A stretch of 54,376 nucleotides of DNA, taken from IMG/VR virus record IMGVR_UViG_3300020419_000019, positions 1 to 54,376 of that record. One strand, written 5' to 3'. The notes beneath the pieces were generated by a model that saw only the letters and a program-made list of their open reading frames with translations, was not told where the DNA came from and did no database searches. A program made the translations under genes and the position numbers. Source of the stretch: a virus. Of this stretch, positions 14,523 through 20,733 are shown piece by piece. Position 1 is the first letter of the stretch, and every line of letters begins with the position of its first letter.

Positions 14523-14672
14523 ATGAAAATCCCAAACTGGCAACACCATAGCAAAAAAGAAAAGAAAAGGACATTAAGACCACAGGCACTTAGAAGTGCT
14601 AAAGAGCGATTGAGACACTTTAAAAAGAGGCACAAGCACCTGTCAAAAGGTGCTTTTTTGTTGCTATACTAG
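14523..14672 (+). CDS. Highly basic 49-residue protein whose 3' end contains a terminator
   Basis: About a third of residues are Lys, Arg or His (KKEKKRTLRP, RLRHFKKRHKH), suggesting nucleic-acid binding. TAGGAGG lies 6-12 bases before the ATG. The last codons are formed by an intrinsic terminator stem-loop, so the C-terminus SKGAFLLLY is dictated by RNA structure. Confidence 0.6.
   Translation: MKIPNWQHHSKKEKKRTLRPQALRSAKERLRHFKKRHKHLSKGAFLLLY
14634..14659 (+). terminator. Intrinsic terminator embedded in a reading frame
   Basis: AAGCACCT (14634-14641), loop GTCAAA, AGGTGCTT (14648-14655) and a run of six T. It probably ends the helicase unit; translating ribosomes would overlap it, since the stop codon is at 14670-14672. 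Confidence 0.75.
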
Positions 14673-14695
14673 ATGTATAAACAAAGAAATCAATT

Positions 14696-15169
14696 ATGCC
14701 AAACACACCACCAATTCAAATTGATGAACGAGTGATAACAACAGCACCAACTGATGCACAGGCAACTCAGGCAGATGTTTTAAACTATGCAGAATTTCTA
14801 ACTCAAATCCTAGAGCAACATTACAGACAGTACCATAGAAATATGTTGCTAAGAGGTAGTTCAGATTATTCTAATCAACAGTTGGAAGCAATGGATAATG
14901 GAACTGCAAACTTAATGAAGTTCAGAGTACAAAAAGGTAAGAAATACCTTAAGGTTATTCAACAAGAGTTCGATACATTCCAAAACAGAAATGAGTACAG
15001 AGACGGTTCAGTTCACGCATTCATAGACAAAAACACAGGCGATGTATATAAACCTGCAAGTTGGAAATCCCCTGCAAAGCATATTAGATACAACTTACTT
15101 GACCCCAAATCTCGTGAGTATTGCTACAAAGTTGCAGATTGGGTCGGTTCATATCTCTATCTAAGGTAA
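14696..15169 (+). CDS. Conserved phage protein, function unknown
   Basis: A 157-residue protein, the largest in this block. The second half, with DGSVHAFIDKNTGDVYKPASWK and HIRYNLLD, is a pattern seen repeatedly in hypothetical proteins of marine cyanophages and podoviruses. The first half is helical (LNYAEFLTQILEQHYRQYHRNMLL). No catalytic motif recognised. It opens a new unit after the terminator, with a leader like that of other early genes (ACAAAGAAATCAATT before ATG). Confidence 0.75.
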   Translation: MPNTPPIQIDERVITTAPTDAQATQADVLNYAEFLTQILEQHYRQYHRNMLLRGSSDYSNQQLEAMDNGTANLMKFRVQKGKKYLKVIQQEFDTFQNRNEYRDGSVHAFIDKNTGDVYKPASWKSPAKHIRYNLLDPKSREYCYKVADWVGSYLYLR

Positions 15170-15175
15170 TACAAA

Positions 15176-15427
15176 ATGATATCAATGTCAACCATAACTA
15201 AACAACAATTCATTCAAGGCAATTACACTATGAACAATCTCGATCTTTTAAGTGATGTATTAGAGGATTTTTGTACTAAGCACAAGTTACCATTTATGAG
15301 TGCTGATGATCTATTGTATGCTCATGTATATGCTGAGATCGATGCATTAACTCAGTATCAACAAAACTGGTTAAGCAATTATATCCAAGTGTGGGATTTA
15401 ACTCAAGATCAGGGGATTACATCATGA
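15176..15427 (+). CDS. Hypothetical 83-residue helical protein
   Basis: Acidic, helical; start could be the ATG at 15176 or 15185. It ends with ATGA overlap into the next gene. No family recognised. Confidence 0.6.
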   Translation: MISMSTITKQQFIQGNYTMNNLDLLSDVLEDFCTKHKLPFMSADDLLYAHVYAEIDALTQYQQNWLSNYIQVWDLTQDQGITS

Positions 15428-15642
15428 GACAAATTATCAATTATTCTTTTAGAATAGAAATTGTAGGTGACAACGATGATGCACCAAACCCAGTTCATTT
15501 ATGTGAGGAAATTCAAGCATATCTCAATGCTCATGTATGCATAGATGATGGCGGAAGCGGTCAATTTGTAGATGCTCAGGTAGTAGGATATAATGTTAAA
15601 AGAGACGATTTCAACCCATTTTATGCACAGGAGAATTATTAA
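15424..15642 (+). CDS. Hypothetical 72-residue beta-alpha-beta protein
   Basis: The ATG at 15424 is chosen because it overlaps the previous stop. MRQIINYSFRIEIVGDND (strand), HLCEEIQAYLNAHV (helix), GQFVDAQVVGYNVK (strand). It resembles small phage proteins that accompany mini-gene operons; function unknown. Confidence 0.6.
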   Translation: MRQIINYSFRIEIVGDNDDAPNPVHLCEEIQAYLNAHVCIDDGGSGQFVDAQVVGYNVKRDDFNPFYAQENY

Positions 15643-15899
15643 TGGACAAAGCACTAATCAAAGAACTAAAATCTTTTTTAGTTGAGCGAGTGGTTGATAA
15701 TATGTCAACCGAGGACTTAGTATCATATGTTACAGCAGACCTTGATGACCTATACAAAAACATGAGTGATGTTGAATTTATCAATGATGCTCAAAACTAT
15801 TGGGAAGATCATTTTGGCGAAGTTGTTGACGAGATTCAAGATTATATTAAGTGTGATTTCAAAAAACCATTAAGAGAATCATTCGAGGAGACAAATTAA
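15642..15899 (+). CDS. Hypothetical 85-residue acidic helical protein
   Basis: TAATG overlap with the previous gene. Acidic helices (STEDLVSYVTADLDDLY, VVDEIQDYIK). No family recognised. Confidence 0.6.
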   Translation: MDKALIKELKSFLVERVVDNMSTEDLVSYVTADLDDLYKNMSDVEFINDAQNYWEDHFGEVVDEIQDYIKCDFKKPLRESFEETN

Positions 15900-16066
15900 T
15901 GAACCAGTTTAAAGTTGAATGCTCAGAAGTAAATTACTTTACAGTTTTTGTTGAAGCAAATACTGAAGAGGAAGCAAGAAAACTTGCTAGAGCAGATATT
16001 AACTCATTTCCAGTTGAAGAAGAGTTCACAAGTGAGTGGACAATTGAAACTATAGAGGAGTTATAA
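15899..16066 (+). CDS. Small beta-beta-alpha protein, DpnD/HicB-like shape
   Basis: A 55-residue protein: FKVECSEVNYFTVFVEANTEEEARKLARADI is the two-strand, one-helix pattern of DpnD/PcfM-type and partial HicB proteins, followed by an acidic strand. TAATG overlaps at both ends place it directly upstream of a HicA-like gene, so an antitoxin-like role is possible but unproven. Confidence 0.55.
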   Translation: MNQFKVECSEVNYFTVFVEANTEEEARKLARADINSFPVEEEFTSEWTIETIEEL

Positions 16067-16254
16067 TGGCATTAAAGATGGACAAAGACCTTAGAAAGTT
16101 GATGAAAAAGTATGACTTTAAACTTGAAAAGGTCGGCAAACATTACACATGGCATGGTGCAAATGGTGCTATAATAGTAACATCCAAAACACCAGGAAAA
16201 GCAAGATATCTCAAAGAGATAGAATGCAACATTCGTAAACAACTCAGCAATTAA
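16066..16254 (+). CDS. HicA-like small RNA-binding protein
   Basis: A 62-residue protein with the compact alpha-beta-beta-beta-alpha layout of HicA/YcfA: DLRKLMKKYDFKLEKVGKH (helix-strand), HYTWHGANGAIIVTSKTP (strands), then LKEIECNIRKQL (helix). The His in GKHYTW sits where HicA has its catalytic GxHHxY/F His. HicA toxins cleave mRNA; phage homologues may act on host transcripts. Pattern-based and moderate. Confidence 0.5.
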   Translation: MALKMDKDLRKLMKKYDFKLEKVGKHYTWHGANGAIIVTSKTPGKARYLKEIECNIRKQLSN

Positions 16255-16256
16255 TC

Positions 16257-16466
16257 ATGACTAAAAGGCAATTTTTCCCATCACATTCTGATTCTATTAA
16301 TGATAACGAGGTAGGATATATGACCTACCTTGATTTACTAACAGAATTACAAAACTTTGATGATGATAAACTACTTCAGAGAGTAACAGTTTATGATACT
16401 CTAGATGATGTATTTTTACCAGTAGGTAGAATAATATCAAGATTTACAACTTGTTTAGAAGTATAG
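16257..16466 (+). CDS. Conserved small cyanophage-type protein
   Basis: A 69-residue protein. The part from Met22 (MTYLDLLTELQNFDDDKLLQRVTVYDTLDDVF) is a recurring phage pattern in which MTY is usually the N-terminus; the ATG at 16320 also has AGGTAGG upstream, so the true start may be 16320, giving 48 residues. Function unknown. Confidence 0.62.
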   Translation: MTKRQFFPSHSDSINDNEVGYMTYLDLLTELQNFDDDKLLQRVTVYDTLDDVFLPVGRIISRFTTCLEV

Positions 16467-16493
16467 TGTGACAGTTAAAGAGGTTGCACACTA
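16464..16493. promoter_or_regulatory. Inverted repeat TAGTGTG...CACACTA
   Basis: Seven-base perfect arms (16464-16470, 16487-16493) around a 16-base spacer, starting on the stop codon of the upstream gene and 28 bases before a TATAAT. A member of the AGTGT/ACACT dyad set. Confidence 0.42.
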
Positions 16494-16496
16494 ACA

Positions 16497-16557
16497 CCTG
16501 TTTCTTGTATCATTACCCATTATAATAGTAATATACAAACGAAGTTCAAAAATTATG
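16497..16557 (+). repeat. Promoter-leader cassette, copy 1
   Basis: This 61-base block matches 17489-17549 at 55 positions with no gaps. It holds TATAAT at 16521-16526, the shared leader AGTAATATACAAA and the ATG of the next gene. No TTGACA lies at the right distance, so it may be an activator-dependent (middle-type) promoter. Confidence 0.7.
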
Positions 16558-16743
16558 CGAAAAGGATTAAACATACAAGTCACCTCTAGTCAATATGATT
16601 ATCTCTATGATTTAATCATGTCAGCATACGATTTAGATGTTCCCGATCAAAAAGGTTGGGATATGCAAACTTTCGACAATCTTGTTGATAATGTATGCCA
16701 AGCAACATCAACAAATCTAACAAACAATGTAAAAGGAGTTTAA
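16555..16743 (+). CDS. Hypothetical 62-residue protein
   Basis: MRKGLNIQVTSSQYDYLYDLIMSAYD..., soluble and mainly helical. Expressed from cassette copy 1. Not homologous by eye to the gene behind copy 2. Function unknown. Confidence 0.62.
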   Translation: MRKGLNIQVTSSQYDYLYDLIMSAYDLDVPDQKGWDMQTFDNLVDNVCQATSTNLTNNVKGV

Positions 16744-16744
16744 C

Positions 16745-16939
16745 ATGAATTACAGAATGACTAAAAAACAAGCAGTTCAGCAATTTAGATGGGATTGGTC
16801 AGATTTCTTACAAAGCAATCCATCATACAGAGGAGATAGTATTGCTAAACGATGTGCATTTAATGACTATGTTGATGGTCTCAACAAAGATGGTCTAGTA
16901 ACAGATTATCAAGCATACAACTGGAGTAACCCATTCTAA
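16745..16939 (+). CDS. Hypothetical 64-residue protein
   Basis: Trp-rich (FRWDWSDFL, YNWSNPF), with KRCAFNDYVDGLNKDGLVTDYQAYNW, a pattern common in phage mini-proteins. AAAGGAG lies 7 bases before the ATG. TAATG overlap with the next gene. Confidence 0.62.
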   Translation: MNYRMTKKQAVQQFRWDWSDFLQSNPSYRGDSIAKRCAFNDYVDGLNKDGLVTDYQAYNWSNPF

Positions 16940-17274
16940 TGAGAACTTACATTTTTAAAGACTATCTTGCAATGGACAATGGCAAGTTTTTACCACTTCA
17001 AACAATAGAGAGCGAAGCATTCGGTAGGCACTTCTTTATTGATATTGGATTTAATTTCATATCAGCACCTAGTTTAATAACTGGTGGATATGATGAGTCG
17101 CAACTTGATTATGTTAGCAACTGGACAGACCTCGAAGGTGTTAACCTAAATGAGTTATTTGACATTAACAGGCAACTATGTTGGAAGCAATGGCAAGAAG
17201 ATAAAGACAAAGCACATTCTGATATGTGTGAATATATGGAAGCAGTTGAAAATGGCGAGATCGCATATCTATAA
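16939..17274 (+). CDS. Hypothetical 111-residue protein
   Basis: Strand-rich first half (MRTYIFKDYLAMDNGKFLPLQTIESEAFGR), acidic helical end. Coupled to the previous gene by TAATG. No catalytic motif recognised. Confidence 0.62.
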   Translation: MRTYIFKDYLAMDNGKFLPLQTIESEAFGRHFFIDIGFNFISAPSLITGGYDESQLDYVSNWTDLEGVNLNELFDINRQLCWKQWQEDKDKAHSDMCEYMEAVENGEIAYL

Positions 17275-17277
17275 ACA

Positions 17278-17463
17278 ATGTGCAAACAATTCACTAATCA
17301 TAAGATCATGAAACTAAAACCAAAAACAATTAAGGTAGAATTTACATTTGATGAATTATATCAAATGAACAAATTGTATGAAACAATGTTGGATATGGAT
17401 ATGACAGAAGACCTACCCAAAGAAATTGAAACTAGTTTTGATAAAATTCGAGAGGCAAAGTAG
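17278..17463 (+). CDS. Hypothetical 61-residue helical protein
   Basis: Basic N-terminus then acidic helix (FTFDELYQMNKLYETMLDMDM). An in-frame ATG at 17308 (MKLKPKTIKVEF) may be the real start. Its stop codon is the first half of an inverted repeat. Confidence 0.58.
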   Translation: MCKQFTNHKIMKLKPKTIKVEFTFDELYQMNKLYETMLDMDMTEDLPKEIETSFDKIREAK

Positions 17464-17482
17464 ACAGTTTAATTAGTGTCTA
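17461..17482. promoter_or_regulatory. Inverted repeat, same arms as at 6491
   Basis: TAGACAGT and AGTGTCTA with a 6-base spacer, arms identical to those at 6491-6512. It lies 31 bases before TATAAT of cassette copy 2. Confidence 0.45.
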
Positions 17483-17488
17483 CTCATG

Positions 17489-17549
17489 CCTGTTTTTGGT
17501 ATCATTACCTATTATAATAGTAATATACAAAGGAAATTCAGAAATTATG
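17489..17549 (+). repeat. Promoter-leader cassette, copy 2
   Basis: Gap-free near copy of 16497-16557 with six substitutions. TATAAT at 17513-17518; AAAGGAAA near 17530 improves the ribosome site compared with copy 1. It precedes the ATG at 17547. Confidence 0.7.
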
Positions 17550-17765
17550 AACAAAACTCAAACAGTTATGAACCGAATCGTACAGGTTGACAACTTTCAG
17601 AATATGGCATGTTGTTGTGCTAATTGGGATGAGTTCGTAATTGAGTTAGCAGAGTGGGGTGTTGACGGTTGTGCTAAGATCGATTTTGATGACCCAGAGT
17701 TAGATGTTGCTAGACTAGATGCATTCATCAAAGCAGAAAATGGTTACATAAGGGAGGTTGCATAA
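17547..17765 (+). CDS. Hypothetical 72-residue Cys-containing protein
   Basis: The start ATG at 17547 is chosen because the in-frame extension upstream runs through the promoter. CCCANWDEFVIELAEWGVDGCAKIDFDDPELDVARLDAF contains three adjacent Cys and a helix. TAATG overlap with the next gene. Function unknown. Confidence 0.6.
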   Translation: MNKTQTVMNRIVQVDNFQNMACCCANWDEFVIELAEWGVDGCAKIDFDDPELDVARLDAFIKAENGYIREVA

Positions 17766-18022
17766 TGACATTCAAAAGTGACCTAGAAGCAAAATTAGAG
17801 TATCTCAAGGCATGTCAAAGAGAGAATTTTAAAAGAGAACCAAATCATCCTCGAAACAAATTTGATTATGCTATAATAGTACCAAATCATCCCTTAGGAT
17901 ATCATGAACACTACGCAATGGACTTTGAAGTTGCAAAGCAATCGGCAAAAGAATGGTCTAAAGAGTATGGTCGGGTACAGGTCGAGGACAAAAACCTAAA
18001 CACAGTTTACGCTATTTTTTAA
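17765..18022 (+). CDS. Hypothetical 85-residue protein
   Basis: FDYAIIVPNHPLGYHEHYAMDFEVAKQSAKEWSKEYGRVQVED: a strand, His/Tyr-rich loop and helix-strand end, a layout seen in other phage mini-proteins. Function unknown. Confidence 0.6.
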   Translation: MTFKSDLEAKLEYLKACQRENFKREPNHPRNKFDYAIIVPNHPLGYHEHYAMDFEVAKQSAKEWSKEYGRVQVEDKNLNTVYAIF

Positions 18023-18024
18023 TT

Positions 18025-18192
18025 ATGCCACAAATCAATCTCACAATAGAAGAGCATCAATCACTTACAAGACTTTTAAGTCATCCTAAAACAGACAAGT
18101 ATCGAAACAACTTGTATGATAATCGAACATTTGACTCAATGGAGGATAAGGTATTTGATGCAGTAAACAATTTAACACTAGAGGATTTTTAA
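18025..18192 (+). CDS. Hypothetical 55-residue protein
   Basis: MPQINLTIEEHQSLTRLLSH... : INLTIEEHQSLxxLL is the short helix start of many phage mini-proteins; the end (FDSMEDKVFDAVNNL) is a second helix. It starts 2 bases after the previous stop. Confidence 0.58.
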   Translation: MPQINLTIEEHQSLTRLLSHPKTDKYRNNLYDNRTFDSMEDKVFDAVNNLTLEDF

Positions 18193-18197
18193 TCATC

Positions 18198-18386
18198 ATG
18201 AAAACATTTACTAGAAAAGAATACAACTTAGTTGCAAATGCACTTCAAAACTATAATCTGTATATGTCAGATAGTGAGAAGAAGATCGCTGAGATAATAC
18301 AAGATAAATTATATTATTTCAATGCAGATAAGGAAGTTGATAAGGCATCAACATCAAATGAAATCAAATCACTCAATTTTAGATAA
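18198..18386 (+). CDS. Hypothetical 62-residue protein
   Basis: MKTFTRKEYNLVANALQNYNLYMSDSEKKIAEIIQDKL: two helices, similar in layout to the previous gene (FT/LT start, helix, S-E/D-x-K helix) and perhaps related. TAATG overlap with the next gene. Confidence 0.58.
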   Translation: MKTFTRKEYNLVANALQNYNLYMSDSEKKIAEIIQDKLYYFNADKEVDKASTSNEIKSLNFR

Positions 18387-18568
18387 TGAGCAACATACAT
18401 AACGAGACAATCCTAGAAAACATCTATGACGAGGTGTGGGAAGAATACAGGATTAAACACAATTTAACCGATGACCAGTTATATGCACTTGAGCAAAATA
18501 CTGATACTGGCACTATAGTTGAGATTACAGTAGAAACTACCAGAAGATTTGATGCTATGTGCCAATAA
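18386..18568 (+). CDS. Hypothetical 60-residue protein
   Basis: MSNIHNETILENIYDEVWEEYRIKHNLTDDQLYALEQ...: acidic, helical, no recognised family. Last gene before a terminator. Confidence 0.58.
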   Translation: MSNIHNETILENIYDEVWEEYRIKHNLTDDQLYALEQNTDTGTIVEITVETTRRFDAMCQ

Positions 18569-18584
18569 TATTAGTGTCACAACA

Positions 18585-18608
18585 AACCCCTATTAGGGGG
18601 TTATTTTT
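18585..18608 (+). terminator. Rho-independent terminator
   Basis: AACCCC (18585-18590), loop TATTAG, GGGGTT (18597-18602), then ATTTTT. It closes the 16555-18568 unit. Confidence 0.75.
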
Positions 18609-18611
18609 GGT

Positions 18612-18617
18612 TATAAT
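18612..18617 (+). promoter_or_regulatory. TATAAT -10 box
   Basis: Perfect -10 hexamer 4 bases after the terminator T tract and 31 bases before the next ATG. No good -35 box, as in the duplicated cassettes. Confidence 0.5.
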
Positions 18618-18647
18618 AAGAGTAACAAACAAACACAGGTAACACAC

Positions 18648-18968
18648 ATGAGAAAAATTGAAAGAGACATGAACAGAGCAATCAGAACAGGCAACAATTT
18701 TTCATCATCAAATACAATGGTTAAGCAAGGTTGGGAAGGCGAAGCAGATGTATATTTACATGGCAATCACATAGCAACAGTTAAAAGCAATTCAATCATC
18801 ATCAAAGATGGCGGTTGGCAATCAAACACCACTAAAAGCAGACTAAACGCACTTTTAGATGAGTTTTCATACGGTATGAGAGTTTTTCAGAAAAACTTTG
18901 AGTGGTTCGTATCTTACAAAAATGTCAGCGAAGACTTCGTAAGCGGTATGGAACTAGCGATAGACTAA
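18648..18968 (+). CDS. Conserved phage protein of the MRKIExxMxxAI family
   Basis: A 106-residue protein. MRKIERDMNRAI, a Gly-Asn-Asn-Phe-x-S-x-N-T motif, DVYLHGNHIATV and TTKSRLNALL match, in order, a small protein found in many marine podo- and myoviruses. Its role is unknown; it is usually an early or middle gene. First gene after the terminator and -10 box. Confidence 0.78.
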   Translation: MRKIERDMNRAIRTGNNFSSSNTMVKQGWEGEADVYLHGNHIATVKSNSIIIKDGGWQSNTTKSRLNALLDEFSYGMRVFQKNFEWFVSYKNVSEDFVSGMELAID

Positions 18969-19048
18969 TGAAAACTACCGCTTATTTCTTTCTTTCAATC
19001 GTCCTTTATCATTCTTTAAATTATGTCAGCATACAGCAAACTTTTTGA
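18968..19048 (+). CDS. Possible 26-residue hydrophobic peptide
   Basis: MKTTAYFFLSIVLYHSLNYVS...: a short hydrophobic helix after a Lys, like a signal or membrane peptide. It starts with TAATG overlap but runs 26 bases into the next gene. Weak; the gap it fills is otherwise only 54 bases. Confidence 0.25.
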   Translation: MKTTAYFFLSIVLYHSLNYVSIQQTF

Positions 19049-19277
19049 ATTCGTAGATTACATTTGGTCATTCTACGGAACTGAAGACCCATTATATCCT
19101 ATTAAGGGATTAACAAAAAAGCACATCTTTGACGCTATTTTTATATACAGAGACAAAATAATTGAAGCAGAGAAAACTGGTAACCCCTATTACAGTTGGG
19201 GCGATGGCGATTCACTAGACAGAGAGAGAGTAAGGGATATAATTCTAGATGAGTTCAAACTTGAGTGGGTGGGTTAA
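19023..19277 (+). CDS. Conserved small phage protein
   Basis: An 84-residue protein with aromatic N-terminus (YSKLFEFVDYIWSFYG) and acidic helices (LTKKHIFDAIFIYRD, VRDIILDEF). GxGDSLDRERVRDI suggests an exposed loop. Function unknown. Confidence 0.62.
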   Translation: MSAYSKLFEFVDYIWSFYGTEDPLYPIKGLTKKHIFDAIFIYRDKIIEAEKTGNPYYSWGDGDSLDRERVRDIILDEFKLEWVG

Positions 19278-19279
19278 TC

Positions 19280-19537
19280 ATGAAAAATAACAAGTCACCA
19301 CAGTTGCCCGAATTCAACAAAAAGAAGAAAACACAGATCGAAAGAGATATTGCTTACTGTATAGACACACTAGGATTAAATAATGGTCAGATCGGGGAAA
19401 TGTTTAGAGCGTGTGAAGACTTAGGGAATATCTCAGTTCAGTATTTTTGTGAAGAGTTTATTTTTCTTGCTGAACCAGATGAATTAGAGAGGTATCACGA
19501 TAGTAACTATCTAACAATTAAGTGGGGGTTAATGTAA
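19280..19537 (+). CDS. Hypothetical 85-residue protein
   Basis: ATG at 19280 is used, 2 bases after the previous stop. Lys-rich start (FNKKKKTQIERDIAYCI) and acidic end. TAATG overlap with the next gene. Confidence 0.6.
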   Translation: MKNNKSPQLPEFNKKKKTQIERDIAYCIDTLGLNNGQIGEMFRACEDLGNISVQYFCEEFIFLAEPDELERYHDSNYLTIKWGLM

Positions 19538-19848
19538 TGCCGAGGAAAAGTAAATTGTCAATGGATAAGTTATCATCAGGCATCACATATTTCACTGGGG
19601 TTAGTGCTACTTTAGTTGTCGTATTTGCTGACAATTATAATAACTATTCAGTTGTTAATTTCCTTGCTAAATATCAAGATGAGTTGGGAATCGCCCTAAA
19701 AAATGATACATATCAAGAGGAATACGATGGTTGGTTATTACATACCGAGGCAAGTTCGGAAAAAGATATTGATAGAATATGTGCTATAATAGAGGAGGAT
19801 ATAGACATTGACGAGTGTTATGTTCTATCACTAACTAACAACAATTAA
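19537..19848 (+). CDS. Hypothetical 103-residue protein
   Basis: Start ATG 19537 overlaps the previous stop. Basic N-terminus (MPRKSKLSMDKL), then a hydrophobic strand ATLVVVFADNY and an acidic C-terminal half. Mixed alpha/beta. Function unknown. Confidence 0.6.
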   Translation: MPRKSKLSMDKLSSGITYFTGVSATLVVVFADNYNNYSVVNFLAKYQDELGIALKNDTYQEEYDGWLLHTEASSEKDIDRICAIIEEDIDIDECYVLSLTNNN

Positions 19849-19856
19849 ATACTATT

Positions 19857-20030
19857 ATGTTATACAATGTGCAACTTAGTCATGAACAGTTAAGTATACT
19901 TAGAGTGCTACTTATGAATTATAAAGTGAAGTGGGCAAAAAATAATACACCTCTACCTTTACATATAACAGACCTAATCGATTCAACTGATTATCAACTA
20001 AGATGCAATTTAACAAAGGAAACTATGTAG
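19857..20030 (+). CDS. Hypothetical 57-residue protein
   Basis: MLYNVQLSHEQLSILRVLLMNYKVKW...: L-S-x-E-Q-L-x-I-L is the same type of short helix start seen in neighbouring mini-genes. It runs 28 bases into the next gene, an overlap longer than is usual here, which lowers confidence. Confidence 0.48.
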   Translation: MLYNVQLSHEQLSILRVLLMNYKVKWAKNNTPLPLHITDLIDSTDYQLRCNLTKETM

Positions 20031-20239
20031 AATTCCCCGATAAAATGCGTGGTATTGTTGATTTTATAAGTGAACAATACATAACAGTTTGTGTTAGTGT
20101 AAAGAAAAATGTGTGTGGTCATTCTTTACAACCAATGACTAAGTGTTGCCTGTTAGTGTATCCTAGAGAACAAGAACAGTTAGTGTTAATTAAGGAAGAA
20201 AGTACCTTAGAAGATATATACAAACCTCACACAGATTAA
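20003..20239 (+). CDS. Hypothetical 78-residue beta-rich protein
   Basis: MQFNKGNYVEFPDKMRGIVDFISEQYITVCVSVKK...: the pattern of a small SH3-like or Tudor-like barrel (F-x-x-G-x-x-V-x-F...G-x-V-x-F-I...Y-I-T-V-x-V), which could bind nucleic acid. Three Cys in the middle. Last gene before a non-coding gap. Confidence 0.6.
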   Translation: MQFNKGNYVEFPDKMRGIVDFISEQYITVCVSVKKNVCGHSLQPMTKCCLLVYPREQEQLVLIKEESTLEDIYKPHTD

Positions 20240-20265
20240 CCCCTTCTGAGTGTCATTTAGAGGGC

Positions 20266-20379
20266 ATACATGAGTGTTTGTGAGTATATACGGAGAGTTA
20301 TTAAATACCTTTTTAAATATACATGAGTGTTTTATTCTTCTCTCAGTAAATGTTAATTAATGTGAGTAAATGTACGGAG
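20266..20379. repeat. Interspersed direct repeats A-B-A-B
   Basis: Element A (ATACATGAGTGTTT) is identical at 20266-20279 and 20319-20332. Element B is GAGTATATACGGAG at 20282-20295 and GAGTAAATGTACGGAG at 20364-20379. The arrangement resembles iterons or an operator array. Confidence 0.55.
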
Positions 20380-20493
20380 TTGTTGTTAGTTAAGCGAGTG
20401 TACTATGGATACAACTAAATGTCAAGTATCAGATCATAATATTACACAGAGGTCACAATTTCCTCACAGTTCTTGTTAATTAGGCACTGTAAT

Positions 20494-20522
20494 TTGACAT
20501 CTGCCAGTTACTTTGCTATAAT
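20494..20522 (+). promoter_or_regulatory. Perfect sigma70 consensus promoter
   Basis: TTGACA, 17-base spacer, TATAAT, with no mismatch. It lies 31 bases before the ATG of the 44-residue gene and would be read by host RNA polymerase immediately on infection. Confidence 0.8.
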
Positions 20523-20553
20523 ACAGTTAATAACACTGAGGAACTGCAATCGT

Positions 20554-20688
20554 ATGGCAGAGTATTACTTAACCCTTGAAGATTACCAGGAAAGTAACAA
20601 CAACTCAGAGTATAATGATGACCTTGATTATTACCCACGCACAGGCTATTATGAGACACTAAGTAATAACTATTATTGTAATTACTGA
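20554..20688 (+). CDS. Hypothetical 44-residue Tyr/Asn-rich early protein
   Basis: MAEYYLTLEDYQESNNNSEYNDD... contains 11 Tyr and 8 Asn in 44 residues, low complexity and acidic. The ATG at 20554 is chosen since the upstream in-frame extension crosses the promoter; GAGGA lies 10 bases ahead. A strong host-type promoter suggests early, high expression. Confidence 0.55.
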   Translation: MAEYYLTLEDYQESNNNSEYNDDLDYYPRTGYYETLSNNYYCNY

Positions 20689-20704
20689 CACTAAGTAACA
20701 CAAA

Positions 20705-20733
20705 TTGACAGGTTATTTCGTGCCTTATATGTT
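20705..20733 (+). promoter_or_regulatory. Possible sigma70 promoter TTGACA-17-TATGTT
   Basis: A consensus -35 with a weaker -10. It would give a leader of about 120 bases before the GTG at 20863, ending in the start-site hairpin. Confidence 0.45.

Larger units (their letters stand above)
20240..20553 (+). other. Non-coding stretch with repeats and an early promoter
   Basis: About 310 bases without a convincing gene; the only frame (ATG 20405, 24 codons) has no ribosome site. It holds an A-B-A-B repeat (20266-20379) and a consensus promoter (20494-20522). Confidence 0.6.

Noticed and set aside
20405-20479. 24-codon open frame in the non-coding stretch
   Set aside because: No ribosome site, no overlap with neighbours, and it lies between repeats and a promoter.
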